Notes under the pieces: generated by a model
Seen by the model: only the letters and a program-made list of their open reading frames with translations
The model's database searches: none
What the model was told of the DNA's origin: nothing
Position numbers and translations under genes: made by a program
In this document: piece by piece, positions 1 through 8,795 of the stretch
Layout: each line of letters opens with the position of its first letter
Position numbering within the stretch: the stretch's first letter is position 1
From: Dysgonomonas sp. ZJ279
GTDB taxonomy: Bacteria > Bacteroidota > Bacteroidia > Bacteroidales > Dysgonomonadaceae
Assembly (NCBI RefSeq): GCF_011039205.1
Contig: NZ_JAAKEL010000013.1
Coordinates: 28,717-92,716, forward strand
Length of the DNA: 64,000 nucleotides
Direction: 5' to 3'

Positions 1-758
1 ATGCAAAAAACTTTGCGCCCGGGATGGGCGGTGCACCTATCCCTTTACCCACCGGTACTATTGTTTATAGTACTATAGCCTACGTCTATCCTAAAGGAAC
101 CTCTAGCAACTGGAGTGCTGTACCTCCCACTTGGGATAAAAGTCAGGGGTTGCTCTATACTTGGGCTACTGCTGCAAAAGGCAATACATCGACAGCGAAT
201 CAAGGTCAGATATCCGGAGCAAGTCCCGGTGTGGCAGAGGTGGAAAATATTGGACCTCTTGGTAGTGTTCCTCTTAAGTACGTACAGGGTGTTTGCCCTG
301 ATGGCTGGCATTTACCAAGTGACCGCGAATGGAATGAGCTTGAAAAAGAAATCTACAACAAAGCGAATATTTATAGCACTTCATCATCGTCGGAATTCTC
401 TCCTACTACGTGGGTTTCAAGCTGGGAAACAACTCCTGATGATCGTGGTTCTAGTAGCACTCACGGTCATGCTAATGCAATGATGGTTCAATGTAGATTA
501 GCGGGTAGCGGCATTGGTAATCCTGCCGGAACAAGTAGACCCGCAGCACAAGGAGGCTTTAGCGCCACTCTTCCCGGTGGCATATTCGCCAGCAGCGCAC
601 AAAACTATGGCTATTATAATTACTTATGGTCAAGCAGCTCCGCGGGCAATAGCGAGTCCGCATGGTCTCGGGATATTCATGTAAATAAAGCTACAGTAGC
701 CCGTAAGAACAGCTCCCGAAATAGTATGTACTCGGTAAGATGCAAAAAGAATCAATAA
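1..758 (+). CDS. FISUMP-domain secreted protein, 5'-truncated by window edge
   Basis: This is the C-terminal part of a protein of the Fibrobacter succinogenes major paralogous (FISUMP, TIGR02145) family, usually exported surface proteins of unknown function. The frame is open from base 3, so the first ATG at 24 is internal: the residues before it (AKNFAPGMGG) match AAKTYASGMGGG in the next gene. The family signature VCPDGWHLPSDREWNELEKE lies near the middle, and the chain ends in a SVRCKKNQ tail like that of its neighbour. The coding sequence stops with TAA and is followed by a hairpin terminator. The signal peptide and N-terminus lie outside the window. The family call is firm; the biological role is unknown. 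Confidence 0.9.
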   Translation, partial: AKNFAPGMGGAPIPLPTGTIVYSTIAYVYPKGTSSNWSAVPPTWDKSQGLLYTWATAAKGNTSTANQGQISGASPGVAEVENIGPLGSVPLKYVQGVCPDGWHLPSDREWNELEKEIYNKANIYSTSSSSEFSPTTWVSSWETTPDDRGSSSTHGHANAMMVQCRLAGSGIGNPAGTSRPAAQGGFSATLPGGIFASSAQNYGYYNYLWSSSSAGNSESAWSRDIHVNKATVARKNSSRNSMYSVRCKKNQ

Positions 759-812
759 ATTAAATGATATCCTCATCGATATGTAATATTAATAAAGCAC
801 AGTAAAATTCTG

Positions 813-848
813 ACAGAGGATACTAAACATGCAGTATTCTCTGTTTTT
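813..848 (+). terminator. Rho-independent terminator after first FISUMP gene
   Basis: A 12-bp stem (ACAGAGGATACT with AGTATTCTCTGT, one G-U pair) encloses an 8-base loop and is followed by five T. The right arm is identical to that of the terminator at 2403-2438. The remaining 759-1131 gap holds this terminator, the promoter at 979-1009 and AT-rich leader; no gene was seen. Confidence 0.8.
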
Positions 849-978
849 ATCACACGCTTATATATTTAGTATATTTAAGCAACTGATATCATTTTAAGTT
901 AAAAAAAACGATTCAAATTCAATTATTAAGCCACATTCTCTAAATATTTACATCACAACAAATAATAACCCTTAATCA

Positions 979-1009
979 TTTGCATTATAGCGATTTATAT
1001 CTATATTTA
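979..1009 (+). promoter_or_regulatory. Bacteroidota-type promoter for second FISUMP gene
   Basis: TTTG at 979-982 is followed after 19 bases by TATATTTA at 1002-1009, one base off the TAnnTTTG consensus of the Bacteroidota primary sigma factor. It would give a leader of about 115 bases before the ATG at 1132. Confidence 0.5.
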
Positions 1010-1131
1010 CAGAGTATTAATGAAGAGTTTATTAGACTTTGTGATTCATTTGTTCTAGATTAATATATACTGGAATTATTTTATACAACTACTCTTCTTC
1101 TTTTTCTTCCAAATTATTAGGAAAAAAGAGA

Positions 1132-2322
1132 ATGATTAACACTAAAAAGCAGATGAAAAAGAAATATTTAAGAGAGTTTTTTATAATTACTTTCCTCTTC
1201 CTTTTTTCAATAGTAAATGCTCAGGTAACTATTGGCTCTGATGCTCCTCCAGGAATAGGATCCCTGCTTGATTTAAAAGAGAAAGCCGATGGCACGTCAA
1301 CCAGAGGGCTAGGTATGCCACGGGTAGCAATTACTAATTTAACAGACATCAAAGTAAATATTCCTAGTGTTCTGGCCGGAGAAGAATCCGCACATACAGG
1401 CTTGATGGTTTACAATATCAACGAAAATTGGTGCTTAAAAACGCCTATCACTAAAGGTCTTTATGTATGGGATGGTTCGATGTGGGAGAATCTTCTCTCA
1501 CAGGAATCTCGTGAGGTAACAACCTATAAAGATCAGGATGGAAATAATTTTAGGGCACGAAGGTTTGGAAATGCGGGAATTTGGATGATAGAAAACCTTG
1601 CAGCAAAAACCTATGCTTCGGGCATGGGCGGCGGTAATATCCCTGTTCATACCGGTGGCCAAAACACTAGTACTGAAGGTCGTGCCTATCCTCAACCTAC
1701 TAGTAGCAGCGGAACCGACTGGGGAGCCGTGCCTCCCACATGGGAAAAGAAACACGGATTGCTTTACAGCTGGCCGACAGCTGCGAAAGGTAATACTTCT
1801 ACTGTGGATCAAGGTCAGGGAGCAGCAGAAGAAAATATTGGAGTAATGATTCAGGGAGTTTGCCCTGACGGCTGGCATTTACCGAGCGATCGCGAATGGA
1901 ATGAACTTGAAAAGGAGATTTATAATAATGCCGGCACATACAGTAGTTCTTTGACTTCAAGTTTCAATCCCACATCATGGGATCCGGCATGGGAAACTGT
2001 TATAGGCGGACGTGGTTCTGGTTCTTCTATTGGACACAGCACTGCTATGAAAAGTGAGTGCCCTCTAACTGGTAGTACCAAGATTAATGGCACAAGTAAA
2101 TCTGCGGCACAGGGTGGATTTGCGAGTATGCTTACCGGCTATGTGGACGGCGTCACAATCCAGAGTTATGGTGCGAGTACTTTTTTTTGGTCCAGTAGTA
2201 GCTCCGAGGCTGCTGGTGGTACCAACGCATACTACCGGAACTTGTATAAAGACACCATTACAATCTTCCGAAGTCCCATCCGTCGGTTCTACTTGTGTGC
2301 GGTCAGGTGTAAGAAAAACTGA
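1132..2322 (+). CDS. FISUMP-domain secreted protein
   Basis: This complete 396-residue paralogue of the preceding gene has an N-terminal signal peptide: a basic start, then a hydrophobic stretch around residues 15-29 ending in VNAQ. A region of about 100 residues leads into the FISUMP domain (roughly 130-396). The signature VCPDGWHLPSDREWNELEKE is shared exactly with the upstream gene, and the C-terminus is AVRCKKN. The sequence between the conserved blocks is Ser/Thr/Gly-rich and has diverged. Start 1132 follows an AGGAAAAAAGAGA purine run; ATG 1153 would also leave a usable signal peptide. It is probably exported and surface-exposed; no enzymatic motif was recognised. Its own promoter and terminator suggest a monocistronic unit. 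Confidence 0.9.
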   Translation: MINTKKQMKKKYLREFFIITFLFLFSIVNAQVTIGSDAPPGIGSLLDLKEKADGTSTRGLGMPRVAITNLTDIKVNIPSVLAGEESAHTGLMVYNINENWCLKTPITKGLYVWDGSMWENLLSQESREVTTYKDQDGNNFRARRFGNAGIWMIENLAAKTYASGMGGGNIPVHTGGQNTSTEGRAYPQPTSSSGTDWGAVPPTWEKKHGLLYSWPTAAKGNTSTVDQGQGAAEENIGVMIQGVCPDGWHLPSDREWNELEKEIYNNAGTYSSSLTSSFNPTSWDPAWETVIGGRGSGSSIGHSTAMKSECPLTGSTKINGTSKSAAQGGFASMLTGYVDGVTIQSYGASTFFWSSSSSEAAGGTNAYYRNLYKDTITIFRSPIRRFYLCAVRCKKN

Positions 2323-2402
2323 TTTTCTTTTTTGAGCCATAGTCGATTTAGTTACTTTACCGAGACAGATAAGTAATATCAATAACGTATAAACAAGCTT
2401 AC

Positions 2403-2438
2403 ACAGAGAATACTATATCGCTTAGTATTCTCTGTTTT
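2403..2438 (+). terminator. Rho-independent terminator after second FISUMP gene
   Basis: A perfect 12-bp stem (ACAGAGAATACT / AGTATTCTCTGT) with a 9-base loop is followed by TTTT. It differs by one base in the left arm from the terminator at 813-848. Confidence 0.85.
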
Positions 2439-2504
2439 GATATATACATATATATTATGCTATGAAATATATAACTTTACTTCTTTAACATAGAAAACTA
2501 TATT

Positions 2505-3302
2505 TTGGACAACAAACAAATAATCGATCTTAAGGATTTTCTCAACCAAAAGGTAGAGCAATACAACACTCCCGATTTTATTGCGAACGATCCTATCTGC
2601 ATTCCCCATAGTTTTACATCGAAACAAGACATTGAAATTATGGGATTCTTTGCTTCGATATTCGCATGGGGGCAACGCAAGACTATTATAAATAAATGTA
2701 AAGAACTTGCTCTACGAATGGATAACAGTCCTCATGATTTTATAACGAATCACAAAGATTCGGATCTGAAAGTTCTACTGGAATTTAAACATCGTACATT
2801 CAATGACACCGATCTGCTATACTGTATCCACTTCATGAAACAGCATTATGCCAAGTATGAAAGTTTAGAGGATGCCTTTGCTTCAAGGTCAGATATGAGT
2901 GCAGAAGAAGCTTTAAATCATTTCGAATCTTATTTCTTTTCTCTACCCGAAGCTCCCCATCGTACGCGGAAGCACATCCCATCCCCTCACCGACAATCGG
3001 CATGTAAACGATTGAATATGTACCTGCGATGGATGGTCAGGGATGACAATAAAGGTGTAGACTTTGGCATATGGAAACAACTGAAACCTAAAGATCTTAT
3101 TTGCCCTTTAGACCTTCATGTAGAGCGCACAGCACATATGTTAGGACTATTACAACGAGACAAAGCTGACTGGAAAGCAACAATTGAACTAACCGAAAAT
3201 TTAAGATTGTTAGATATTAATGATCCTGCAAAATATGATTTTGCCCTGTTTGGAATCTCCATCGAAGAAAAATGTCTCATTGACAGAAGCATACGAATAT
3301 AG
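2505..3302 (+). CDS. TIGR02757 (DUF2400) family protein
   Basis: This 265-residue cytoplasmic protein is recognised as the TIGR02757/DUF2400 family, common in Bacteroidota and of unknown function. The block FFASIFAWGQRKTIINKC near residues 48-65 and the later block KDLICPLDLHVERTAHMLGL look like the DNA-glycosylase-like helical core suspected for this family. The start is TTG at 2505: a stop lies a few codons upstream in frame, and the next in-frame ATG is about 45 residues downstream, inside conserved sequence. It is a stand-alone gene upstream of rsmI. The family assignment is from recalled sequence pattern, the function is not known. Confidence 0.8.
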   Translation: MDNKQIIDLKDFLNQKVEQYNTPDFIANDPICIPHSFTSKQDIEIMGFFASIFAWGQRKTIINKCKELALRMDNSPHDFITNHKDSDLKVLLEFKHRTFNDTDLLYCIHFMKQHYAKYESLEDAFASRSDMSAEEALNHFESYFFSLPEAPHRTRKHIPSPHRQSACKRLNMYLRWMVRDDNKGVDFGIWKQLKPKDLICPLDLHVERTAHMLGLLQRDKADWKATIELTENLRLLDINDPAKYDFALFGISIEEKCLIDRSIRI

Positions 3303-3411
3303 AACGACGAATTTTTAACATGTAAATCTACAATATACGTGTTTTATATACGTAAACTTAATTTTTTAGTATCTTTGCTCTGTTATTCGAACTTATATTA
3401 TTCGACAACCG

Positions 3412-4086
3412 ATGGGCAAATTATATATCATACCCACGCCAATAGGGAATCTCGAAGATATGACTTTCAGAGCCATCAGGCTATTAAAAGAAGTCAATCT
3501 CATTCTGGCAGAAGATACACGTAAAACGGGTATCCTTCTCAAGCATTTTGAAATTCAGAACAAAATGCAATCATACCACAAATTCAATGAACATAAAGCG
3601 ATATCTCATATTATAGATAGGATAAATGCAGGGGAAGACATGGCTCTGGTCTCGGATGCGGGCACGCCAGGTATATCCGACCCCGGCTTTCTGGTTGCAC
3701 GTGAGTGTGCCAAAGAAGGTATTGAAGTAATATGCTTACCGGGAGCTACGGCTTTCGTTCCGGCTCTTGTTGCATCGGGCATACCATGCGACAAATTCTA
3801 TTTTGAAGGTTTCCTTCCGCAGAAGAAAGGGAGGATGACCCGTCTAAAGGCTTTAGCGGAAGAAACCAGAACAATCGTATTATATGAATCGCCTCATAGA
3901 GTGGTTAAAACATTGACCCAATTAGCTGAATATATGGGCGAAGAAAGATATGCAGCGACCTGCCGCGAAATATCAAAAATATATGAAGATACCCGCAGAG
4001 GAAATTTACAAGAACTAATTTCTCATTTTTCGGTGAACGAACCTAAAGGAGAATTTGTTATAATAGTATCAGGTAAAAATGAATAA
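3412..4086 (+). CDS. rsmI: 16S rRNA (cytidine(1402)-2'-O)-methyltransferase RsmI
   Basis: This 224-residue enzyme uses S-adenosylmethionine to methylate the 2'-hydroxyl of C1402 in the decoding centre of 16S rRNA. The tetrapyrrole-methylase fold is clear from GKLYIIPTPIGNLEDMTFRA at the N-terminus, LAEDTRKTG near residue 32, the SAM-site loop VSDAGTPGISDPG near residue 80, and LPGATAFVPALVASG near residue 102. It lacks the C-terminal extension of proteobacterial RsmI, as is usual in Bacteroidota. A divergent paralogue lies at 33700-34404. The next gene follows after 27 bases and may be co-transcribed. Confidence 0.96.
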   Translation: MGKLYIIPTPIGNLEDMTFRAIRLLKEVNLILAEDTRKTGILLKHFEIQNKMQSYHKFNEHKAISHIIDRINAGEDMALVSDAGTPGISDPGFLVARECAKEGIEVICLPGATAFVPALVASGIPCDKFYFEGFLPQKKGRMTRLKALAEETRTIVLYESPHRVVKTLTQLAEYMGEERYAATCREISKIYEDTRRGNLQELISHFSVNEPKGEFVIIVSGKNE

Positions 4087-4113
4087 ATATTAAATTAACC
4101 AAAATAATTGGAT

Positions 4114-4992
4114 ATGAATATGAAAAAGTTAATTATTGGATGTCTATGCGCCCTTGCATTAGCATCGTGTAACGTGAAAAATTCGGATGAATATAAGGCT
4201 TTGCAGGCTGAAAGGGACTCTCTATTGCAGAAAAATGCACAGGGAAGTACTGAAATGGCAGAGATGATGGGTATCATCAACGAAGTTGAAGAAAACTTCA
4301 ACCAAATAAAGGAAGCGGAAAAATATCTGACTGTTGAATCGAAAGCAAAAGGTGAGATGACAACAGATACCAAAACCCGTGTAAGAGACAATTTCGAAAT
4401 GATCCATGAAATTTTGAAAAAGAATCAAGCTGAATTAGATAAATTAAATGCACGCCTTAAAAATAGTTCAGGCGAAATGTCGGGTTTGAAAAAGACTATC
4501 GAACGTCTTAGCGCTGAATTGACAGAAAGAGCAAATACAATTACCGAATTGCAAACATCTTTAGCAACTCGTGATGCTCAAATTGCACAATTGGAAACAA
4601 GTGTACAATCACTTTCTGAAAATGTAGATAATCTTTCTACTCAAACTGCCGCTCAAGCTTCTAAAATTAAGGAGCAAGATAAAGAACTGAATACTGCTTA
4701 CTACATGTTTGGTACTTCTAAAGAATTGAAAGAAGCAAAAGTAGTTTCAGGTGGTTTCTTGGCTTCTCCTAAAATCTTGAAAGAAAATATTGAGAAAAGT
4801 CAGTTTATTAAAATTGACATTCGCGAAACTAAAAGTATACCTGTGTATGCAAAGAAAGCTAAACTTCTTTCTAACCACGCTAGTGATAGCTATACACTAG
4901 AAAAAGACGCGAACGGAAATATCACTATAAAAATTACAGATTATAAGAAATTCTGGAATCTTAGCAGCTTCTTGATTATAGAAGTAGGATAA
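4114..4992 (+). CDS. Coiled-coil lipoprotein
   Basis: This predicted lipoprotein starts with a type II signal peptide (MNMKKLIIGCLCALALASC), so it should be lipid-anchored in the envelope. Residues about 25-190 are rich in Glu, Lys, Leu and Gln with heptad-like spacing, which indicates a long coiled coil. The C-terminal 100 residues look globular. The first possible start in frame is TTG 4108; ATG 4114 is preferred (ATG 4120 is also possible). No enzymatic motif is visible. A strong hairpin terminator follows. The function is unknown; a scaffold or envelope spacer role is only a guess. Confidence 0.8.
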   Translation: MNMKKLIIGCLCALALASCNVKNSDEYKALQAERDSLLQKNAQGSTEMAEMMGIINEVEENFNQIKEAEKYLTVESKAKGEMTTDTKTRVRDNFEMIHEILKKNQAELDKLNARLKNSSGEMSGLKKTIERLSAELTERANTITELQTSLATRDAQIAQLETSVQSLSENVDNLSTQTAAQASKIKEQDKELNTAYYMFGTSKELKEAKVVSGGFLASPKILKENIEKSQFIKIDIRETKSIPVYAKKAKLLSNHASDSYTLEKDANGNITIKITDYKKFWNLSSFLIIEVG

Positions 4993-5016
4993 GTAGAATT
5001 ATAGTATAATAACAAA

Positions 5017-5046
5017 AAAGGCCGGTATTGACTAATACCGGCCTTT
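5017..5046 (+). terminator. Strong bidirectional-looking terminator
   Basis: A perfect 13-bp stem (AAAGGCCGGTATT / AATACCGGCCTTT) with a GACT loop ends the plus-strand lipoprotein gene. The A-run on its left could also serve minus-strand transcription from the symporter gene. Confidence 0.9.
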
Positions 5047-5135
5047 CTTGTTATGACAAATATATAAGTTAACGTGAGTTTGAAATAAACACCGTATAAT
5101 TGTGCGTTATAATCTGGTATCTGCCTTTAGTACAT

Positions 5136-5236
5136 TCTGTCATCCTGATACGCAGTGAGGAATCTTTTATACCTAGATGTTATTAACTGCCAACTTATTT
5201 CATAGGAGATCCCTCCTTTCTGTTCGGGATGACAGA
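5136..5236. repeat. Long imperfect inverted repeat, REP/MITE-like
   Basis: TCTGTCATCC (5136-5145) and its exact reverse complement GGATGACAGA (5227-5236) bound a 101-base element. Pairing continues imperfectly inward (GAGGAATCT against GGATC/CCTCC blocks). The termini resemble the GTCATCCTGA-type intergenic repeats seen in many Bacteroidota genomes. It lies between convergent genes, in a 301-base gap that otherwise holds only the terminator at 5017-5046. No second copy was seen in this window. Confidence 0.55.
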
Positions 5237-5293
5237 GTCTTCGGGAAATTTTATTCGTTATTGTCTCTTCTTTTATTTCGAATTCATGTTAGA

Positions 5294-6754
5294 TTAAGTA
5301 GTTCTTATTGCTGTCACCCCTTTTTGATTTATACACCACAACCCAAAGGCAGTTAACAGACCATTCAACAATAGTATTTCATAGCCTACAGTATAACCAA
5401 ATTGATATTTCAAAGCAATCTCTAGTCCATAACAAAGTATCGGTGCTATAATACACACAACCGGCACAAATTTATCTTTCAGCGATATCTTTGTAAACAG
5501 CCCCATAAAGAATAAACCAAGTAGAGGTCCGTAGGTATACGATGCTGCCTTATAGATTGTATCTAAAATATTGCTTCTTCCTAAAAAATCGATCAGAAAT
5601 ATTGTGACAAGGAAAAGCAAACTAACGAATATATGCACTCTATTTCTAATTCTTTTAGCTGTTTTAGCGTTCTTCTTTTCAGTTCCAAGCAAATCGACAC
5701 AAACAGATGTAGTCAAAGATGTTAGCGCAGAATCAGCGTTAGAGAAAGAGGCAGCAACGATACCGATCGCAAAACAGATCAAGACAGGTAATCCTAAATA
5801 TTCAGTAGCTAGTAAAGGCAATATTTCATCCGAATTCTCGGGTAATGAAATATTATATTGAGAGGCAAAAGCAAGAAGCAAAATACCTAAAGCCAGAAAC
5901 AGATAATTCATAGGTATGAAGCCGAATCCGTAGCTTACCATATTTTTCTGTGCATCTTTCAAGTTTTTACAAGATAAATTCTTCTGCATCATATTTTGAT
6001 CAAGCCCAGTCATCACAATTACAATCAATATTCCGCTAAGAAATTGTTTAAAGAAATTTTGCTTCGAAGCCCAATCATCAAAAACGAATATACGTGAATG
6101 TTCGCTGCTCCTTATTACATCTATTGCTTGTGGAATATCAAGCCCCAATCGCGATACAACCTGCCAGATGATTAGGATTAATGCTGTGAGTAAACATATG
6201 GTTTGCAAAGCATCAGTCCACACAATTGTCTTTATTCCACTTCGGAACGTATATCCGCAGATAAGAACTATTATTCCGGTAACCGTTATATAAAAAGGAA
6301 TATTCCACTGGTCGAAAACCAGAACCTGAAGAATCAGTGCAACCAAATATAGTTTGGATGCAGAACCTATTATTCGAGATAAGATAAAAAATGATGCTCC
6401 TGTTTTATAAGAATAGAATCCGAATCGCTTCTCCAGATACCCATATATTGTTGTCAAATTCAGCTTATAGTATAGTGGAAGCAAAACAAAAGCTATAATC
6501 AGATAACCCGGAAAAAAACCCAAAACCATCTGCATATAACTCATATCGAATTGCCCAACCATACCCGGCACAGACACAAATGTTACTCCTGATATGGAAT
6601 CGCCCAACATACCAATAGCAACTATATACCATGGCGACTTCCTATTACCTAAAAAAAATGCATCATTATCGGTATGTTTTCTGCCGACCAGATATGAAAT
6701 CAGAAGTAAAACTCCAAAATATACAGCTATGACAATTAAGATAGATGTTCCCAT
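5294..6754 (-). CDS. Sodium:solute symporter family protein
   Basis: This 486-residue inner-membrane transporter belongs to the SSS family, which couples sodium entry to uptake of sugars, amino acids or organic acids. About 13 hydrophobic segments are visible. Conserved features include SYLVGRKHTDNDAFFLGNRK near the N-terminus, GDSISGVTFVSVPGMV near residue 51 and SFSNADSALTSLTTS near residue 335. The substrate cannot be read from the sequence. The ATG directly follows the TAA of the upstream gene with no gap, so the two are almost certainly co-transcribed and translationally coupled. Confidence 0.92.
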   Translation of the reverse strand: MGTSILIVIAVYFGVLLLISYLVGRKHTDNDAFFLGNRKSPWYIVAIGMLGDSISGVTFVSVPGMVGQFDMSYMQMVLGFFPGYLIIAFVLLPLYYKLNLTTIYGYLEKRFGFYSYKTGASFFILSRIIGSASKLYLVALILQVLVFDQWNIPFYITVTGIIVLICGYTFRSGIKTIVWTDALQTICLLTALILIIWQVVSRLGLDIPQAIDVIRSSEHSRIFVFDDWASKQNFFKQFLSGILIVIVMTGLDQNMMQKNLSCKNLKDAQKNMVSYGFGFIPMNYLFLALGILLLAFASQYNISLPENSDEILPLLATEYLGLPVLICFAIGIVAASFSNADSALTSLTTSVCVDLLGTEKKNAKTAKRIRNRVHIFVSLLFLVTIFLIDFLGRSNILDTIYKAASYTYGPLLGLFFMGLFTKISLKDKFVPVVCIIAPILCYGLEIALKYQFGYTVGYEILLLNGLLTAFGLWCINQKGVTAIRTT

Positions 6755-8428
6755 TTATTTTTCGTCTTCAATATACACATTTTGATAACCATTTGAGAAA
6801 AACACCTTCCGTTTGACCGTTGCATCATTACCCGAATCAATAATTACATAACCCTGATGTCTGATTGTATCTGCGCTTATCCTTTCGTTAGTGTCGATAG
6901 TAAGATCTTGCGAGTTATACCCTCTACTAATAAACTCGAATTCGAAATTGATATATGATGGACCTATATAGTAGGTCTTGTTTTTTTCTTTCAGAACCAG
7001 ATTATTTATTTCACTACTTTGCGTATTAAATGATTCGAGGGCACCGATTTGCCGACTAAAGTTTACAAATGAAATTATCTGTATAACTATAACACCTATG
7101 ATCAGAACAACATTTGGCAATTGTTCTATATATCTTCCAATGGACACACCAATAAGAAAAATAAGCACAAATGCGTAATAAACAAATGTACGAGGGAATG
7201 GTATAACAGAATGAGCAATAAGTAAAACAACAGGAGCTAAAAGAAAAAGTACCCAAAGTACCATCGTCCACTTGTCCTTATTCTTAAAAGCGATTACAAA
7301 TCCAGCTAAAATTAAAATAATAGAAATAAAAAACGGTAACCCGAAGATATCTTGCAATGTCTCCCTAAAAAAATCGGGCAAAGCCTCTATAACTACAAAT
7401 CGACTTTTAGGTTCCACAAATTGGTTGCCTGTCAAAGCCTTTATTCCATCTACAATCATAATAGGGGCATAGAGAAGTATTACCGAAGCGATAGTAAGCA
7501 CATTATACACGATCTGCTTTTTTATATTTCTGTAATTATAAATCAGAATCAATGCATTAAGTATTACAAAAGGGTATAAAAATGATGGCATTGTATAAAA
7601 CCCTAAAACACTACTAACCATAAAAAAGAGCCAATCCTTCGTTCTATTATTATTCTTAATAATATTATAGCTCGCATAAAGGGCTATAATGAAAAATAAA
7701 GTTACCATACCATATCCCCTAGCCATAAAATTGAAATACACCGACATAAAAGTCATCGAAACAATACCAACAACAAACATGGCAACCTTCTGAGAATAAA
7801 ATCTCTTAACAAAAGAATATGCTATCGTCCAGGCCAGAATAGACGAAATGATAGCTGTTAAACGCAAACAAAAAAGCGTTGGTAAGAATGGGATACAGTC
7901 TGTTATATTCGTTAGTAGAGAATGTAATACATGATTGTTAGGATAGGGATAGAAGATCATGCAATAGTAAAACGGCTTATTGGTAAAATTAAGGAAAGTA
8001 AAGGCTTCATCGTATGATACAGGAATAGTTAGCCCTAAATAAATTGACGAAACTATAGGAATGGCTAAAACAAGTAAAGCTTTCTTAGTCTTAAAATCCG
8101 TAAAAACTGATTTAACAGCACGCAGAAAATAATATATAAACTTCTGTATGTAAGTGTACACTTTATCAAATGAGAAGAAAAGGAATCCAATAAGAAGCAA
8201 GCCAAACAACAAGGCACCTTGCAAAATAAGTAATCGGGAAGGATTTATCATTTCAGCTAAAACATCCCGCTTATCTGATGGATAATTCACTAATTGCAAA
8301 ACCAAGTCTATAAAAGCATCATAAGGAAATATAAAAGAAAGAACCAACACAGCGAATAGCAACATGAAAGAGACTATAACACCTAACTTGAGAATGAGCT
8401 TATTTATACTTTTATTCTTTATTTTCAT
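6755..8428 (-). CDS. GT39-like polytopic membrane glycosyltransferase
   Basis: This large integral membrane protein has about 12-13 hydrophobic helices and a hydrophilic C-terminal tail of roughly 80 residues. The first large loop contains IPVSYDEAFTF followed by PYPNNHVLHSLL. This pattern of an acidic pair plus NNH is characteristic of the GT-C fold (PMT/ArnT, GT39-like) enzymes, which transfer a sugar from a polyprenyl-phosphate donor on the outer face of the membrane. Start ATG 8428 is preferred over GTG 8449, because GTG 8449 falls within the -7 promoter element. Acceptor and donor are unknown. It is the first gene of a two-gene operon with the symporter. Confidence 0.75.
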   Translation of the reverse strand: MKIKNKSINKLILKLGVIVSFMLLFAVLVLSFIFPYDAFIDLVLQLVNYPSDKRDVLAEMINPSRLLILQGALLFGLLLIGFLFFSFDKVYTYIQKFIYYFLRAVKSVFTDFKTKKALLVLAIPIVSSIYLGLTIPVSYDEAFTFLNFTNKPFYYCMIFYPYPNNHVLHSLLTNITDCIPFLPTLFCLRLTAIISSILAWTIAYSFVKRFYSQKVAMFVVGIVSMTFMSVYFNFMARGYGMVTLFFIIALYASYNIIKNNNRTKDWLFFMVSSVLGFYTMPSFLYPFVILNALILIYNYRNIKKQIVYNVLTIASVILLYAPIMIVDGIKALTGNQFVEPKSRFVVIEALPDFFRETLQDIFGLPFFISIILILAGFVIAFKNKDKWTMVLWVLFLLAPVVLLIAHSVIPFPRTFVYYAFVLIFLIGVSIGRYIEQLPNVVLIIGVIVIQIISFVNFSRQIGALESFNTQSSEINNLVLKEKNKTYYIGPSYINFEFEFISRGYNSQDLTIDTNERISADTIRHQGYVIIDSGNDATVKRKVFFSNGYQNVYIEDEK

Positions 8429-8448
8429 CAGCTTATATCTAATAAGCA

Positions 8449-8478
8449 CAAAGATACTACTTTGCCATTAACTGACAA
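8449..8478 (-). promoter_or_regulatory. Bacteroidota-type promoter for GT39-like/symporter operon
   Basis: On the minus strand TTG (8478-8476) is followed after 19 bases by TATCTTTG (8456-8449), a full match to TAnnTTTG. Transcription would begin near 8442, about 14 bases before ATG 8428, which rules out the GTG at 8449. Confidence 0.65.
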
Positions 8479-8630
8479 GAGGCCATTTACCTCAGAATAT
8501 AAATGAACAGATAGCTTCTGGTATTTGATTATGATGTTGTTTTTCTTAAGTTTGTAACTCAACATACTGAAATATTTATTAAGCGCCAATTTTCCCAAAG
8601 AACAATAAAAATGTCATATTCAAATTCATC

Positions 8631-8655
8631 ATTCCGACAAAATGACAGTCCGAAT
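8631..8655. promoter_or_regulatory. Inverted repeat upstream of htrA, possible operator
   Basis: ATTCCGAC and GTCCGAAT form an inverted repeat (7 of 8 pairs) around AAAATGACA. A second overlapping pair is TGTCAT (8612-8617) with ATGACA (8642-8647). It lies about 90 bases upstream of the htrA -7 element. The rest of the 8479-8795 region is AT-rich with no gene. Confidence 0.3.
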
Positions 8656-8740
8656 GTTAAAATAATGATAAAGCTGAAACAGAGGGTTAAAAGTGTTAAA
8701 AAATAGACTTTGAATATCCTAAATGAATGATTTTTGTGTT

Positions 8741-8748
8741 TACATTTG
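8741..8748 (+). promoter_or_regulatory. -7 element upstream of htrA
   Basis: TACATTTG is an exact TAnnTTTG match 48 bases before the htrA ATG. A TTTG at 8709-8712 is too far upstream (28 bases) to be an ideal -33 box, so activator or alternative sigma input is possible. Confidence 0.45.
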
Positions 8749-8795
8749 AAGAAATTTCAAGTAAAAAATTTACAAACTAAAAACAATACTTACAT

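Noticed and set aside
5571..5861. 96-codon plus-strand frame inside the symporter gene
   Set aside because: It is antisense to conserved transporter sequence and has no independent signals.
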